Position numbers and translations under genes: made by a program. The notes beneath the pieces are model-generated. The model was not told the DNA's origin and made no database searches. It saw nothing but the letters and a program-made list of their open reading frames with translations. Positions 52,429 to 61,473 of a stretch of 64,000 bases of DNA are shown piece by piece. Origin of the DNA: Chitinophaga sp. YR573 (GTDB lineage Bacteria > Bacteroidota > Bacteroidia > Chitinophagales > Chitinophagaceae); contig NZ_FOJF01000001.1 in the NCBI RefSeq assembly GCF_900110995.1, positions 3,756,803 through 3,820,802 of the forward strand, written 5' to 3'. Numbering within the stretch: position 1 is the stretch's first letter; each line of letters opens with the position of its first letter.

Positions 52429-53859
52429 ATGAAAAATTTCCCCCTGAGAATAGGATTGTTCGGTATTGGATTAGAGGCATATTGGTCACAATTTGAAGGA
52501 CTGGAATCCCGGTTAAAAGGATATCTCGGAGAAGTGGCTGATAAACTGGAAGCGCTCTCTCCCGGAGTCGTAAATCTCGGTCTTATAGATACCCCCGAAA
52601 AAGCACTGGAAGCAGGACATCGTTTCCGGCAGGAAGATGTAGATATTATCTTTTTATACGTTACCACCTATGCACTATCCTCAACAGTACTTCCGGTTGT
52701 GAAAAGAGCAAAAGTGCCGGTAATCATTCTCAACCTTACACCAGAACCTGCCATCAACTACGCCTGGTTCAACAAATTAAATGACCGTACTAAAATGACC
52801 GGAGAATGGCTGGCTTACTGTGCCGCCTGTCCGGTCCCTGAAATAGCCAGTGTGTTTAAACGTTCCGGTATCCCTTTTTACCAGGTTACCGGCATGCTGC
52901 ACAATGATGATATCGCCTGGAAAGAGATCCGTGAATGGGTAGCGGCTGCGAAGGTAGCGCATATCATGTATCATAACCGACTGGGACTCATGGGGAACTA
53001 CTATGGCGGTATGCTGGATATCTATTCCAACCTTACCCTGCATTGTGCCACTTTCGGTGGTCATATGGAGATTATAGAAGTAGATGAGCTGTCCGCTATC
53101 TGCCAGACTATCTCAGATATAGCCATTGATACAAGGGTCGAGTACTTCCACGAAGTATTTGATGTACAGGAAGACTGCTCCATTTTTGAATTGAGAAGGG
53201 CCGCCCGCACATCCCTGGCACTTGATCAGTTGGTGGAGAAGCATGACCTGGGCTCCCTGGCTTATTACCATAAAGGTACCGGCAACCTGGCTAATGAAGA
53301 CGCTATGAGTTCAGTGATACTGGGTAATTCCCTGCTCACTGCCCGTAATATTCCGGTTGCAGGAGAATACGAAGTAAAGAACGCACAGGCGATGAAGATC
53401 ATGGATAGCTTTGGGGTAGGTGGTTCATTCACAGAGTATTACGCCATGGATTATAATGATGATGTGGTATTGATGGGGCATGATGGCCCGGGGCACATTG
53501 CTATTGCTGCCAGTAAAACGAAAGTGCGTCCGCTGGAAGTTTATCACGGCAAAGTTGGCAATGGACTGTCGGTAGAGATGAGTGTACAACATGGCCCTGT
53601 TACACTTTTATCAGTGGTAGAAAAACAGGATGGCAGGCTAATGCTGCTGTTTGCAGAGGGGGAAAGTATAAGCGGACCCATTCTTGAGATCGGCAATACC
53701 AATAGCCGTTATAAATTTTCCATAGGCGCCAGGAAGTTCGTAGAAGAATGGAACAGCCACGGCCCTGCACATCATTGTGCCGTAGGGGTAAGTCATATTG
53801 CCGCTAAGCTGAAAAAGCTGGGTGCCTTACTGGAAATTGAAGTGGTACAGGTCTGTTAA
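52429..53859 (+). CDS. L-fucose/L-arabinose isomerase-like protein
   Basis: 476 residues. The Rossmann-like N-terminal half (LRIGLFGIGLEAYWSQF, VDIIFLYVTTYALSSTVLPVVKRAKVPVIILN) and the C-terminal beta-barrel (NIPVAGEYEVKNAQAMKIMDSFGVGGSFTEYYAMDYNDDVVLMGHDGPGHI, with EGES/HHCAVG later) fit the FucI/AraA sugar-isomerase superfamily; the MGHDGPGH segment matches the metal-ligand region of AraA-like proteins. Substrate unknown; ketose-aldose isomerisation is the family reaction. First gene after repeat copy 1, followed by an intrinsic terminator. Confidence 0.85.
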   Translation: MKNFPLRIGLFGIGLEAYWSQFEGLESRLKGYLGEVADKLEALSPGVVNLGLIDTPEKALEAGHRFRQEDVDIIFLYVTTYALSSTVLPVVKRAKVPVIILNLTPEPAINYAWFNKLNDRTKMTGEWLAYCAACPVPEIASVFKRSGIPFYQVTGMLHNDDIAWKEIREWVAAAKVAHIMYHNRLGLMGNYYGGMLDIYSNLTLHCATFGGHMEIIEVDELSAICQTISDIAIDTRVEYFHEVFDVQEDCSIFELRRAARTSLALDQLVEKHDLGSLAYYHKGTGNLANEDAMSSVILGNSLLTARNIPVAGEYEVKNAQAMKIMDSFGVGGSFTEYYAMDYNDDVVLMGHDGPGHIAIAASKTKVRPLEVYHGKVGNGLSVEMSVQHGPVTLLSVVEKQDGRLMLLFAEGESISGPILEIGNTNSRYKFSIGARKFVEEWNSHGPAHHCAVGVSHIAAKLKKLGALLEIEVVQVC

Positions 53860-53884
53860 AATTTAATCCATCCATAGCATAATC

Positions 53885-53923
53885 AACGCTGCCTGATTTT
53901 TATCAGAGCAGCGTTTTATTTTC
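53885..53923 (+). terminator. Intrinsic terminator after the isomerase gene
   Basis: AACGCTGC (53885-53892) pairs with GCAGCGTT (53908-53915), followed by TTTATTTT. It overlaps the -7-like TAACTTAG (53926-53933) of the next gene closely. Confidence 0.75.
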
Positions 53924-53970
53924 ATTAACTTAGCGAAGGGGGGATACTCCATCTAGCGAAGCGTTACACC

Positions 53971-55698
53971 ATGAAAAAACCTCAAAATAAGAATGCTATA
54001 ATTGACCTGTTCAGAGCAGGTACAGATGTATTGGAGGAAAGCGGGAAGCGGACAGTAGTAATTATCGTTAATGTAATGGCTATCATACCATTACTGCTTG
54101 CATTTATCATGGGGCCCATCCTGTATGTGGTTACACACAAATGGGAAATGTGGGTATATCCATGGATAGAGGTGGTGATATTGTCGATGGTAGTTATCCT
54201 GAATAAGAGACACAAGTTCAATTCTGCCGGCTTACTCGTATTCTATACACATAGTTGCGGGATGTTCTTTTTCGGGCTGCTGATTGGCCCGGCTGCATGT
54301 ATTGAAGGTATCTCCATATTCCTGGTAAGTCTCAGCTTTCTGATATTCTCCAGGAGGCTCTATCATATTTTTGGTATCACAGCTTTACTCCTCATCACCG
54401 CATCCCTGGAAATTAATTATTACTATGGTATCGTAGACCATGTGGCTTATTCTGCGAGTCAGTCCAGGATTATCTCTGCAATGATCTTTTTTGCAGTGAT
54501 CATCCTCAATGTATTAGTCATGAATTTCTATAGTACTGATTTTCTCGAATGGATCAGCAGGGTAGAGAAAAAGAATGATTCCAAGAGCGACTTCATTACT
54601 AAAACAAGTCATGACCTCCGGGGATCCATCAACGTTATAGAAAGTATTCTGAATGAATGTTTTAATCCGGAGAATAATAACCAGGGAGAAGTAATGGTGC
54701 AATACAAGCATCTGTCAAATATGTATTTTGCTTTGCAGGATGCTAAACTGGTGATGAATGATGTGCTGAGCCTGCGGAAAATGGAATCAGGATTATATGA
54801 TGAGATCACCAGATCTCCTGTAGAAATAAGAGAATGGTTTGAGAAACGTGCTTCTGCATACCAGACACTGGGCGATAGTAGATCTGTTAAAATTGAGTGC
54901 AGGATTTCTGATGATGTTCCGGAGTATATTGTCACAGATGCTGCCAAACTACACAGGATTATCATTAACCTGCTCACAAATGCCATCAAATTCACGCGTG
55001 ATAATACCATCGTAAAAATATATGCATATGCGGGACCAGGTATGAGATTGATTGTGGATATAACTGATGAAGGAGATGGAATTGAAGAGGCCAATATCGA
55101 AAATATTTTTAACCCATATGTTTCACAGGCACATCAGAACACAGAAGCTACCGGCCTGGGACTTACCATTTCAAAATATTTTGCAGACATCCTGGGTGGT
55201 AGTATTACCGTGAAAAGTAAGCCAGGTACAGGCAGTACTTTCACACTTTCCATTCCAATGGAAAAAGGTGCTTCCGCAAGAATTATTACACCTCCGGAGA
55301 AAGATATTAATAAACTATTACCGATGAATGTACTGGTAATAGATGATGATCCGATGTGCCGGATGATAGCAGAAAGAATGTTGTTTAAAATGGTAGATGA
55401 AGTGATGATAGCCGATACATTGGATAAAGGATTATGGTTATCTGAGGAGAAGCCACCGAACGTTATTCTGCTCGACTTAAACATGCCTGGTCTTAGTGGA
55501 AAAGAGATGTTGCACAAGATAAAATCCCATGCCTCACTATCCGAAGTACCCGTGATTATCTGCTCCAGCGATGCCTATGAAGAAACAATTACTGAGATCA
55601 AGTTGCTGGGAGCAAATGGTTATATTGTGAAACCTATATCTTCATTCAGCCAGTTATATAATGAAATCATCAAGTTTAATCATCTTACATTAAGTTAA
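53971..55698 (+). CDS. Hybrid histidine kinase with C-terminal receiver
   Basis: 575 residues. Six hydrophobic segments (about 28-190) form a membrane anchor with no recognisable sensor domain. The HisKA box KTSHDLRGSI carries His214; HATPase shows NLLTNAIKFT, DEGDGIEEANI and GLGLTISKYFADILGG. A receiver follows, with Asp502 in VILLDLNMPGLSG and Lys in IVKPI. No output domain, so the receiver may pass phosphate on, possibly to the CheY-like protein at 51762. It lies between the isomerase and terpene synthase genes in the repeat-flanked block. Confidence 0.92.
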   Translation: MKKPQNKNAIIDLFRAGTDVLEESGKRTVVIIVNVMAIIPLLLAFIMGPILYVVTHKWEMWVYPWIEVVILSMVVILNKRHKFNSAGLLVFYTHSCGMFFFGLLIGPAACIEGISIFLVSLSFLIFSRRLYHIFGITALLLITASLEINYYYGIVDHVAYSASQSRIISAMIFFAVIILNVLVMNFYSTDFLEWISRVEKKNDSKSDFITKTSHDLRGSINVIESILNECFNPENNNQGEVMVQYKHLSNMYFALQDAKLVMNDVLSLRKMESGLYDEITRSPVEIREWFEKRASAYQTLGDSRSVKIECRISDDVPEYIVTDAAKLHRIIINLLTNAIKFTRDNTIVKIYAYAGPGMRLIVDITDEGDGIEEANIENIFNPYVSQAHQNTEATGLGLTISKYFADILGGSITVKSKPGTGSTFTLSIPMEKGASARIITPPEKDINKLLPMNVLVIDDDPMCRMIAERMLFKMVDEVMIADTLDKGLWLSEEKPPNVILLDLNMPGLSGKEMLHKIKSHASLSEVPVIICSSDAYEETITEIKLLGANGYIVKPISSFSQLYNEIIKFNHLTLS

Positions 55699-55776
55699 TA
55701 AATTAGACGAAATATTTATATATAATAACCCTTCCATGTTATAACCCCACTGCATTTATTTGGATGGCATTTTTTC

Positions 55777-55784
55777 TATATTTC
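55777..55784 (+). promoter_or_regulatory. -7-like box before the terpene synthase
   Basis: TATATTTC (one mismatch from TAnnTTTG) about 40 bp upstream of the start codon. No -33 partner at the expected distance. Confidence 0.35.
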
Positions 55785-55824
55785 AAGTGATAATGATCTT
55801 TTTTAACCTTCAAAATCACTTGTC

Positions 55825-56796
55825 ATGTATTATTCTTCTATCAGCATTCCTGCCTTGTATTGTCCTTTTAATTCTCAGATCAGTCCCTATGCCTCCGCAG
55901 TGGAATCTCATACTTCCCAATGGGTGGAAAAGTTCGGGATCAGAGATGATATCAGGGGGTACACGGAATCAAGATTCGCTTATATGACTTCCCGGTTTTA
56001 TCCTACAGCAGAATATTCAAGGCTCTGTTTAGCCAATGACCTGCTTGTCTTATTATTTTTATTGGATGATGTTTTTGATAATAAAGATGAAGAGGCGCAG
56101 AACCCGGATAATCTTAAAAAGCTCCTGTATTCCTGTCTTGAAATATTAAAGAACGACCGGACTTATACCTTACAATCCGGTGGTAATATTCTGGCGGCGC
56201 TGACCGATGTATGGAAGCGTATGAAAGACTGCACTTCCCCGGAATATCAGCAGACATTTGTGCAGGACATGCTAAAATTATTCAGTGCCGTTGACTGGCA
56301 AAACAAAAATGTAAATGCTTCACGTATCCCTTCTGTAGCGGATTATATCGAAAGCCGTCCGCTGATTGGCGGAGCACATATTGCGGCTACCCTGATAGAA
56401 CTCACAGAACAGGTACATCTTCCTGCCAACATCATCAACCATAAAAAAATCTCTGCTTTAACAATGCTTTGCGGTCATTTAGGCTGCTGGGCAAATGATC
56501 TCTATTCACTCGCGAAAGAGATAGAACATGGAGATACACATAACCTGGTACTGGTAATGCGGGAGGAGAAAAAGCTGAACATTGAAAACGCTATCAACGA
56601 AACAGTAAGACTGCATAACCAGGAGATGATCCAGTTCGAAAGAATCTTTCATTCGCTGCCTTCATTTAGTGATGAGATGGATGAAGAAGTATATAAATAT
56701 GCTTTTTGCTTGGCAATGATCGTAAGAGGGAACATCGACTGGAGTTTACAGGATACGTCCAGGTATAATACTGCGGGTCTGGTAGGACAGGCATAA
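55825..56796 (+). CDS. Class I terpene synthase
   Basis: 323 residues, the usual size of a bacterial single-domain terpene cyclase. The metal-binding motif is DDVFD (81-85). The NSE/DTE-type motif is NDLYSLAKE (224-232). Arg178 fits the pyrophosphate-sensor Arg about 46 residues before NSE, and RY (313-314) is at the C-terminus. All catalytic elements are intact, so it should ionise a prenyl diphosphate, likely farnesyl, to a cyclic terpene; the product cannot be read from sequence. No P450 or prenyl-transferase is adjacent. It is the last gene of the block bracketed by the two 170-bp repeats. Confidence 0.93.
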   Translation: MYYSSISIPALYCPFNSQISPYASAVESHTSQWVEKFGIRDDIRGYTESRFAYMTSRFYPTAEYSRLCLANDLLVLLFLLDDVFDNKDEEAQNPDNLKKLLYSCLEILKNDRTYTLQSGGNILAALTDVWKRMKDCTSPEYQQTFVQDMLKLFSAVDWQNKNVNASRIPSVADYIESRPLIGGAHIAATLIELTEQVHLPANIINHKKISALTMLCGHLGCWANDLYSLAKEIEHGDTHNLVLVMREEKKLNIENAINETVRLHNQEMIQFERIFHSLPSFSDEMDEEVYKYAFCLAMIVRGNIDWSLQDTSRYNTAGLVGQA

Positions 56797-56826
56797 ACAC
56801 CCTTAAAGAGGGTAGTGTCTCCGTTT

Positions 56827-56995
56827 GATTACGTAATCTTCGTGCCGATGTTATTGCTTATAAATACACCTTATCTGACGTGAACATTAGGTGAAGTTAA
56901 ATTGAAAAACAAATCCTGAACCTATATTCCAAAACTAAATCAGAGAACTAAACAGTCAGATGCAGTGTATTTATGAGCAATTACATCTGGCAATC
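56827..56995. repeat. 169-bp structured intergenic repeat, copy 2
   Basis: Direct copy of 52183-52353 with substitutions and short indels. Its arms, 56845-56879 and 56955-56990, form a long inverted repeat around a 75-nt middle, the same middle length as in copy 1. It lies 30 bp after the terpene synthase stop and upstream of the KUP gene. Confidence 0.85.
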
Positions 56996-57031
56996 TACGC
57001 TGTCATAACATTCAAACTGAAACAATACCTT

Positions 57032-57060
57032 AAAGAGGCTGTACCAGATACAGCCTCTTT
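57032..57060 (+). terminator. 12-bp stem hairpin after repeat copy 2
   Basis: AAAGAGGCTGTA (57032-57043) and TACAGCCTCTTT (57049-57060) form a perfect stem with a 5-nt loop. It would block read-through from the terpene synthase block into the KUP gene. Confidence 0.65.
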
Positions 57061-57105
57061 AGCTTAAAATGTGCTTAAAACGGGAAAAGGGAAGTTATCA
57101 TGTTG

Positions 57106-57113
57106 TAATTTTG
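57106..57113 (+). promoter_or_regulatory. -7 box of the KUP gene
   Basis: TAATTTTG is a perfect TAnnTTTG, 40 bp before the KUP start codon. The -33 region lacks TTTG. Confidence 0.5.
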
Positions 57114-57153
57114 CAGTAGAGCGCGCCTCATATTCTATACTTACAACTACAAC

Positions 57154-59127
57154 ATGGACTCACATCATCATCATTTCAAACGGGTTACTACCGCCGGATT
57201 ATTGATTGCACTGGGAATTATATATGGTGATATAGGTACTTCTCCTCTATATACCTTCCAGACTATTATGAATGATGGAGGCTTTATTGATGAACACCTG
57301 GTTTTTGGCGCTATCTCCTGTATTTTCTGGACGCTCACACTGCAAACAACATTTAAATATGTGATTATCACCCTGAATGCCGATAATAAAGGTGAGGGTG
57401 GCGTCTTTTCACTCTATGCGCTGGTAAGGAGATTTGGTCCTAAACTGGTATTCCCCGCTATTATAGGTGCAGGTACCCTGCTGGCCGACGGTATTATTAC
57501 TCCTCCGATTACAGTGACCTCTGCGATAGAAGGACTGAGTATGGTGAAAGGTATGGAGAACCTGATAGTACCGGGAAACAGCCTGGTGGTAGAAATAGTA
57601 CTGGTGATTATCCTGCTCCTCTTTATTTTCCAGCGTTTTGGTACCAAGGTAGTAGGCGCTGCATTTGGTCCAATCATGTTCTTATGGTTCCTGATGCTGG
57701 GAGTACTGGGTATAAGCCAGATTATTCATTATCCGCATATTTTCAATGCCCTCAATCCTAAATACGGCCTGGCATTGCTTACAGAGCATCCCAAGGGATT
57801 CTGGTTACTGGGAGCGGTATTCCTGTGTACGACCGGAGCAGAAGCCCTGTATTCGGATCTTGGTCATTGCGGTAAAAAGAATATCCAGGTGAGCTGGATC
57901 TTTGTGAAAGCTACCCTGATCCTTAATTATCTTGGACAAGGCGCCTGGACGCTCTTACAAAATAAGAGTTCCCTGGGCGGTGCAAATCCTTTTTTCGCAA
58001 TAGTACCACATTGGTTCCTGTTGCCTTCTATTCTCATTGCTACCTGTGCTTCAATTATTGCCAGTCAGGCATTGATCAGCGGATCTTTCACGCTTATCAG
58101 TGAGGCAATCAGTCTGAATTTCTGGCCAAAGGTGACAGTGAAGTTCCCTACTAATATCCGTGGACAAATCTATATACCCAGTATCAACTGGATTCTTTGT
58201 GCAGGCTGTTTCCTGGTGGTATTATACTTCCGTACCAGTGAATCAATGACAGCAGCATATGGCTTTTCCATTACCATTGCCATGCTGATGACCACCATAC
58301 TGATGTTCTATTTCCTGCGCTATGTAAAGCATTACCCTTTATGGATTGTATCGATCATCATGTTATTGTTCATAGCGGTGGAATCTTCTTTTTTTGTAGC
58401 CAATGCAGTGAAGATTGTAAAAAGATTGTTCTTCCTGGTGTTTGAAATTGGCCTTATCTCTACCATGTATATCTGGTTTAATGCCCGTAAAATCACTAAT
58501 CGCTTCCTGAGCTTTATCAATTTAGATAAACATTTAGGAGAACTGGCAGTGCTTAGTCATAATGAGACTTTACCAAAAGTCACCTCACATCTTATTTACC
58601 TGACGAAAGCTGATAATACCCACCAGATTGAGAAACGGGTACTCACCTCTATTTATCAGCATTGTTCCAAACGGGCGGATATTTACTGGCTGATACATAT
58701 TGAACGTACGGATGAACCATTTACAATGGAATATGGAGTGGAGGAAATGAGTGAAAATGTGATTCGTGTAGACTTTATGCTGGGCTTCCGTGTGCAGCCC
58801 CGTATTGGATTAATGTTCCGTAATGTAATAAAAGACATGTTACAGAATGAAGAACTGGATATCCTGAAGCGTTTCCCTGCTATGGCATTTGAAGAACTGA
58901 ACAACTACAAGTTTGTGATCTTTGAAAACACGTTATCATATGATAATGAATTCTCTGTCAGAGAAGGATTTATTCTCAACAGTTATTTTGCGATCAATAA
59001 ACTGGCAACGTCAGATAGTAAGGCATTTGGGCTGGATATCAGTCAAACCCTGGTAGAAAAGATCCCATTGGTAGTAGCACCTAAAGCCGGTGTTCATCTT
59101 AAACAGTCCTTTTATAAAAAGAAGTAA
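57154..59127 (+). CDS. kup: KUP-family potassium uptake transporter
   Basis: 657 residues. About 12 hydrophobic segments in the first ~430 residues, then a cytoplasmic tail. The family opening is GLLIALGIIYGDIGTSPLYTFQTIM (16-40), followed by GEGGVFSLYALVRR and LLADGIITPPITVTSAIEGL, which are KUP signature segments. It imports potassium by proton symport. Single gene with its own -7 box and a terminator. The initial MDSHHHH run is natural; nothing else unusual. Confidence 0.95.
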   Translation: MDSHHHHFKRVTTAGLLIALGIIYGDIGTSPLYTFQTIMNDGGFIDEHLVFGAISCIFWTLTLQTTFKYVIITLNADNKGEGGVFSLYALVRRFGPKLVFPAIIGAGTLLADGIITPPITVTSAIEGLSMVKGMENLIVPGNSLVVEIVLVIILLLFIFQRFGTKVVGAAFGPIMFLWFLMLGVLGISQIIHYPHIFNALNPKYGLALLTEHPKGFWLLGAVFLCTTGAEALYSDLGHCGKKNIQVSWIFVKATLILNYLGQGAWTLLQNKSSLGGANPFFAIVPHWFLLPSILIATCASIIASQALISGSFTLISEAISLNFWPKVTVKFPTNIRGQIYIPSINWILCAGCFLVVLYFRTSESMTAAYGFSITIAMLMTTILMFYFLRYVKHYPLWIVSIIMLLFIAVESSFFVANAVKIVKRLFFLVFEIGLISTMYIWFNARKITNRFLSFINLDKHLGELAVLSHNETLPKVTSHLIYLTKADNTHQIEKRVLTSIYQHCSKRADIYWLIHIERTDEPFTMEYGVEEMSENVIRVDFMLGFRVQPRIGLMFRNVIKDMLQNEELDILKRFPAMAFEELNNYKFVIFENTLSYDNEFSVREGFILNSYFAINKLATSDSKAFGLDISQTLVEKIPLVVAPKAGVHLKQSFYKKK

Positions 59128-59152
59128 CCGTTAAAATAAAAACTATTGAGAG

Positions 59153-59187
59153 GGGTGTATCATACTTTTGATACACCCTTGTTTTTT
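59153..59187 (+). terminator. Intrinsic terminator of the KUP gene
   Basis: GGGTGTATCA pairs with TGATACACCC around a 6-nt loop and is followed by TTGTTTTTTG, directly after the KUP gene. Confidence 0.85.
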
Positions 59188-59221
59188 GTATATTACTAGC
59201 TAACATCCACACACTTAGGTC

Positions 59222-61090
59222 ATGAAGAATGTCGTATTACTTTACCTCGCACTATGTACAGGTCTCATTTCGCAGGTAAAAGCCCAGGATCGGGTCCATA
59301 TTATACCAGAGCCGGTAAGCATCAGAGAACAGCCGGGAGAATTCACGCTGGACAACAACGTATCACTGGTTGTGAATTCAACCGATCAGCAATTGCAGGG
59401 AACTATCAAATGGTTTCTGGACAGGATTTCCGTATCCACCGGATTTTACCTGAAGCAGCAAAAGGAAAGCAGCGGAAAAGCTATCCGTATTGAATTAAAG
59501 AAAAGCGAAACCAACCAGGAAGGGTACACATTATCTGTGACACCAACCGGCATCTCTTTATCAGCAGCGACTCCTGCCGGTATCTTTTACGGTTTGCAGT
59601 CTTTATTACAACTGTTACCAGCGGACATTGAAAGCGCTTCGCAGATCAACCGCAACTGGACATTGCCCTGCGCAGAGATCGCAGATTATCCCCGTTTTGG
59701 ATGGCGCGGACTGATGCTCGATGTTAGCCGTCACTTCTTTACCAAAGAGGAAGTGAAACGTTACATCGATGAAATGTCTAAGTATAAGTACAACGTTTTC
59801 CACTGGCACCTGAGTGATGACAATGGCTGGCGTATTGAGATCAAAAGTTTACCGGAGCTGACCAAAGTAGGTGCATGGCGCGTGGCACGTACCGGAAGAT
59901 GGGGTAAGTTTGAGGCACCTAAACCAGGAGAACCAACTCCGGATGGTGGTTTCTATACCCAGGATGATGTCCGTGAGATCATCGCTTATGCCCAGCAGCG
60001 TTATATCACTATCCTGCCGGAAATAGATGTACCGGCACATAGCCTGGCTATGATTGCAGCATATCCTAACTTATCCTGTACACAGAAACAGTACAGTGTA
60101 AATCCAGGTAGTGATTTCTATAAAAAAGATGACAATGCACTCTGTATAGGTAATGACTCCGTTTTCCTGGTACTTGATAAAGTATTCACAGAGATGGCGG
60201 CGTTATTCCCCTGCAAATATATTCACATCGGTGGTGATGAAGCCTACAAAGGTTTCTGGGAGAAAGATCCTAAATGTATCGCGCGGATGAAGAAGGAACA
60301 CCTGACCAATGTAGACGAACTGCAAAGCTATTTCGTAAAACGTGTGGAAAAGATGTTACAGAGCAAAGGCAAAAAGCTGATCGGCTGGGATGAAATCCTG
60401 GAAGGCGGACTGGCACCTGAAGCAACTGTCATGAGCTGGCGGGGTATGCAGGGCGGCATACAGGCAGCTAAAATGAATCACCACGTAGTAATGAGCCCCT
60501 GGGCATTCTGCTACCTGGATCTCTACCAGGGAGAATCATCTGCTGAACCACCTACCTACGGTATGTGCCGTTTAAGCGATTCCTACAACTACGATCCCGT
60601 ACCAGATAGCGTAGATGAGAAATACATCCTGGGTGGACAGGGGAACCTCTGGACAGAGTCCGTAGCTAATTACCGCCATATTCAATATATGACATGGCCG
60701 CGTGCACTGGCGCTCTCTGAAGTTTACTGGAGTCCTAAAAGCAAACGCAACTGGGATGATTTTATCAGCAGAATGGAATTTCAGTTCCCACGTTTTGATA
60801 CTGCACATGTTAAGTATGCAAGAAGTGCGTATAATGCTATTGTAAAACCTGCTATCAGTAATGGTGTATTATCTGTAAAGTTATCTACTGAAATAAAAGG
60901 ACTCGATATCTATTATACTTTTGACAATACTAACCCCGATACTTTTTATCCGCACTACAGCGGAGAGGCGTTAACGTTCCCTCCCGGTGCAGACAAGCTG
61001 AATGTCGTTACCTACAGGAACGGTCAGAAAATAGGAGACCAGTTTACTGTTTCAAAAGAAGAGCTGGAGAAGCGAATAAAAGAAGACTAA
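59222..61090 (+). CDS. GH20 beta-N-acetylhexosaminidase
   Basis: 622 residues with signal peptide MKNVVLLYLALCTGLISQVKAQ. An N-terminal GH20b-type domain (~24-155) precedes the GH20 catalytic barrel: YPRFGWRGLMLDVSRHFF, FHWHLSDDNGWRIEIKS, and HIGGDEAYKGFW, giving catalytic Asp339-Glu340 for substrate-assisted catalysis. A C-terminal domain (about 525-620) resembles chitobiase-type modules. It cleaves terminal GlcNAc/GalNAc from chitin-derived or glycan oligosaccharides. Probably periplasmic. It is followed by a strong terminator and by the next SusC gene, which may import its products. Confidence 0.95.
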   Translation: MKNVVLLYLALCTGLISQVKAQDRVHIIPEPVSIREQPGEFTLDNNVSLVVNSTDQQLQGTIKWFLDRISVSTGFYLKQQKESSGKAIRIELKKSETNQEGYTLSVTPTGISLSAATPAGIFYGLQSLLQLLPADIESASQINRNWTLPCAEIADYPRFGWRGLMLDVSRHFFTKEEVKRYIDEMSKYKYNVFHWHLSDDNGWRIEIKSLPELTKVGAWRVARTGRWGKFEAPKPGEPTPDGGFYTQDDVREIIAYAQQRYITILPEIDVPAHSLAMIAAYPNLSCTQKQYSVNPGSDFYKKDDNALCIGNDSVFLVLDKVFTEMAALFPCKYIHIGGDEAYKGFWEKDPKCIARMKKEHLTNVDELQSYFVKRVEKMLQSKGKKLIGWDEILEGGLAPEATVMSWRGMQGGIQAAKMNHHVVMSPWAFCYLDLYQGESSAEPPTYGMCRLSDSYNYDPVPDSVDEKYILGGQGNLWTESVANYRHIQYMTWPRALALSEVYWSPKSKRNWDDFISRMEFQFPRFDTAHVKYARSAYNAIVKPAISNGVLSVKLSTEIKGLDIYYTFDNTNPDTFYPHYSGEALTFPPGADKLNVVTYRNGQKIGDQFTVSKEELEKRIKED

Positions 61091-61098
61091 TTCTATAT

Positions 61099-61132
61099 AA
61101 AAAGCCCGTTTCTTTCGAAACGGGCTTTTTTA
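61099..61132 (+). terminator. Intrinsic terminator of the hexosaminidase gene
   Basis: AAAAAGCCCGTTTC and GAAACGGGCTTTTTT form a strong stem with a short loop and a U-tract, 9 bp after the stop codon. Confidence 0.9.
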
Positions 61133-61473
61133 TTGTTACCCCATTTATTTTCCGGCAACGATTGCGTAAATAATTATTTCCATAATTAAATTATTCTGTA
61201 GCTTGAAAAAAATTAGTGTCAAGGGGACACTGTTAGTAATAGATAATTCCACCGTTAAAAGGCCTTCTGCAGTAGCTTGGCATGTAATGACCGCGTTCTT
61301 TTTATGAAAAAAATTCACGTATGAAAAAGTATGAATTCCACCACGTTGTAGCTGATGATTTCCCTACCCGCTTTGTGAAATCCAAATAAAAAATCGTTGC
61401 AACCCAATTACTAACATGCACACATCTGCATGTAATGTATTCTTCATTTTACATGCTTTAAATCATTCAGGTA
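61133..61473. other. ~340-bp leader before the third SusC gene
   Basis: No supported gene. There is a small inverted repeat (AGTGTC/GACACT near 61214-61230) and a 22-codon frame (61321-61389). Both are too weak to call. This is presumably promoter and leader DNA for the SusC gene. Confidence 0.35.

Noticed and set aside
54609..55094. Minus-strand 161-aa frame
   Set aside because: It is antisense to the hybrid kinase gene, whose domains explain the sequence.
61321..61389. 22-codon frame in the SusC leader
   Set aside because: No ribosome-site evidence and no conserved feature; too short to support.
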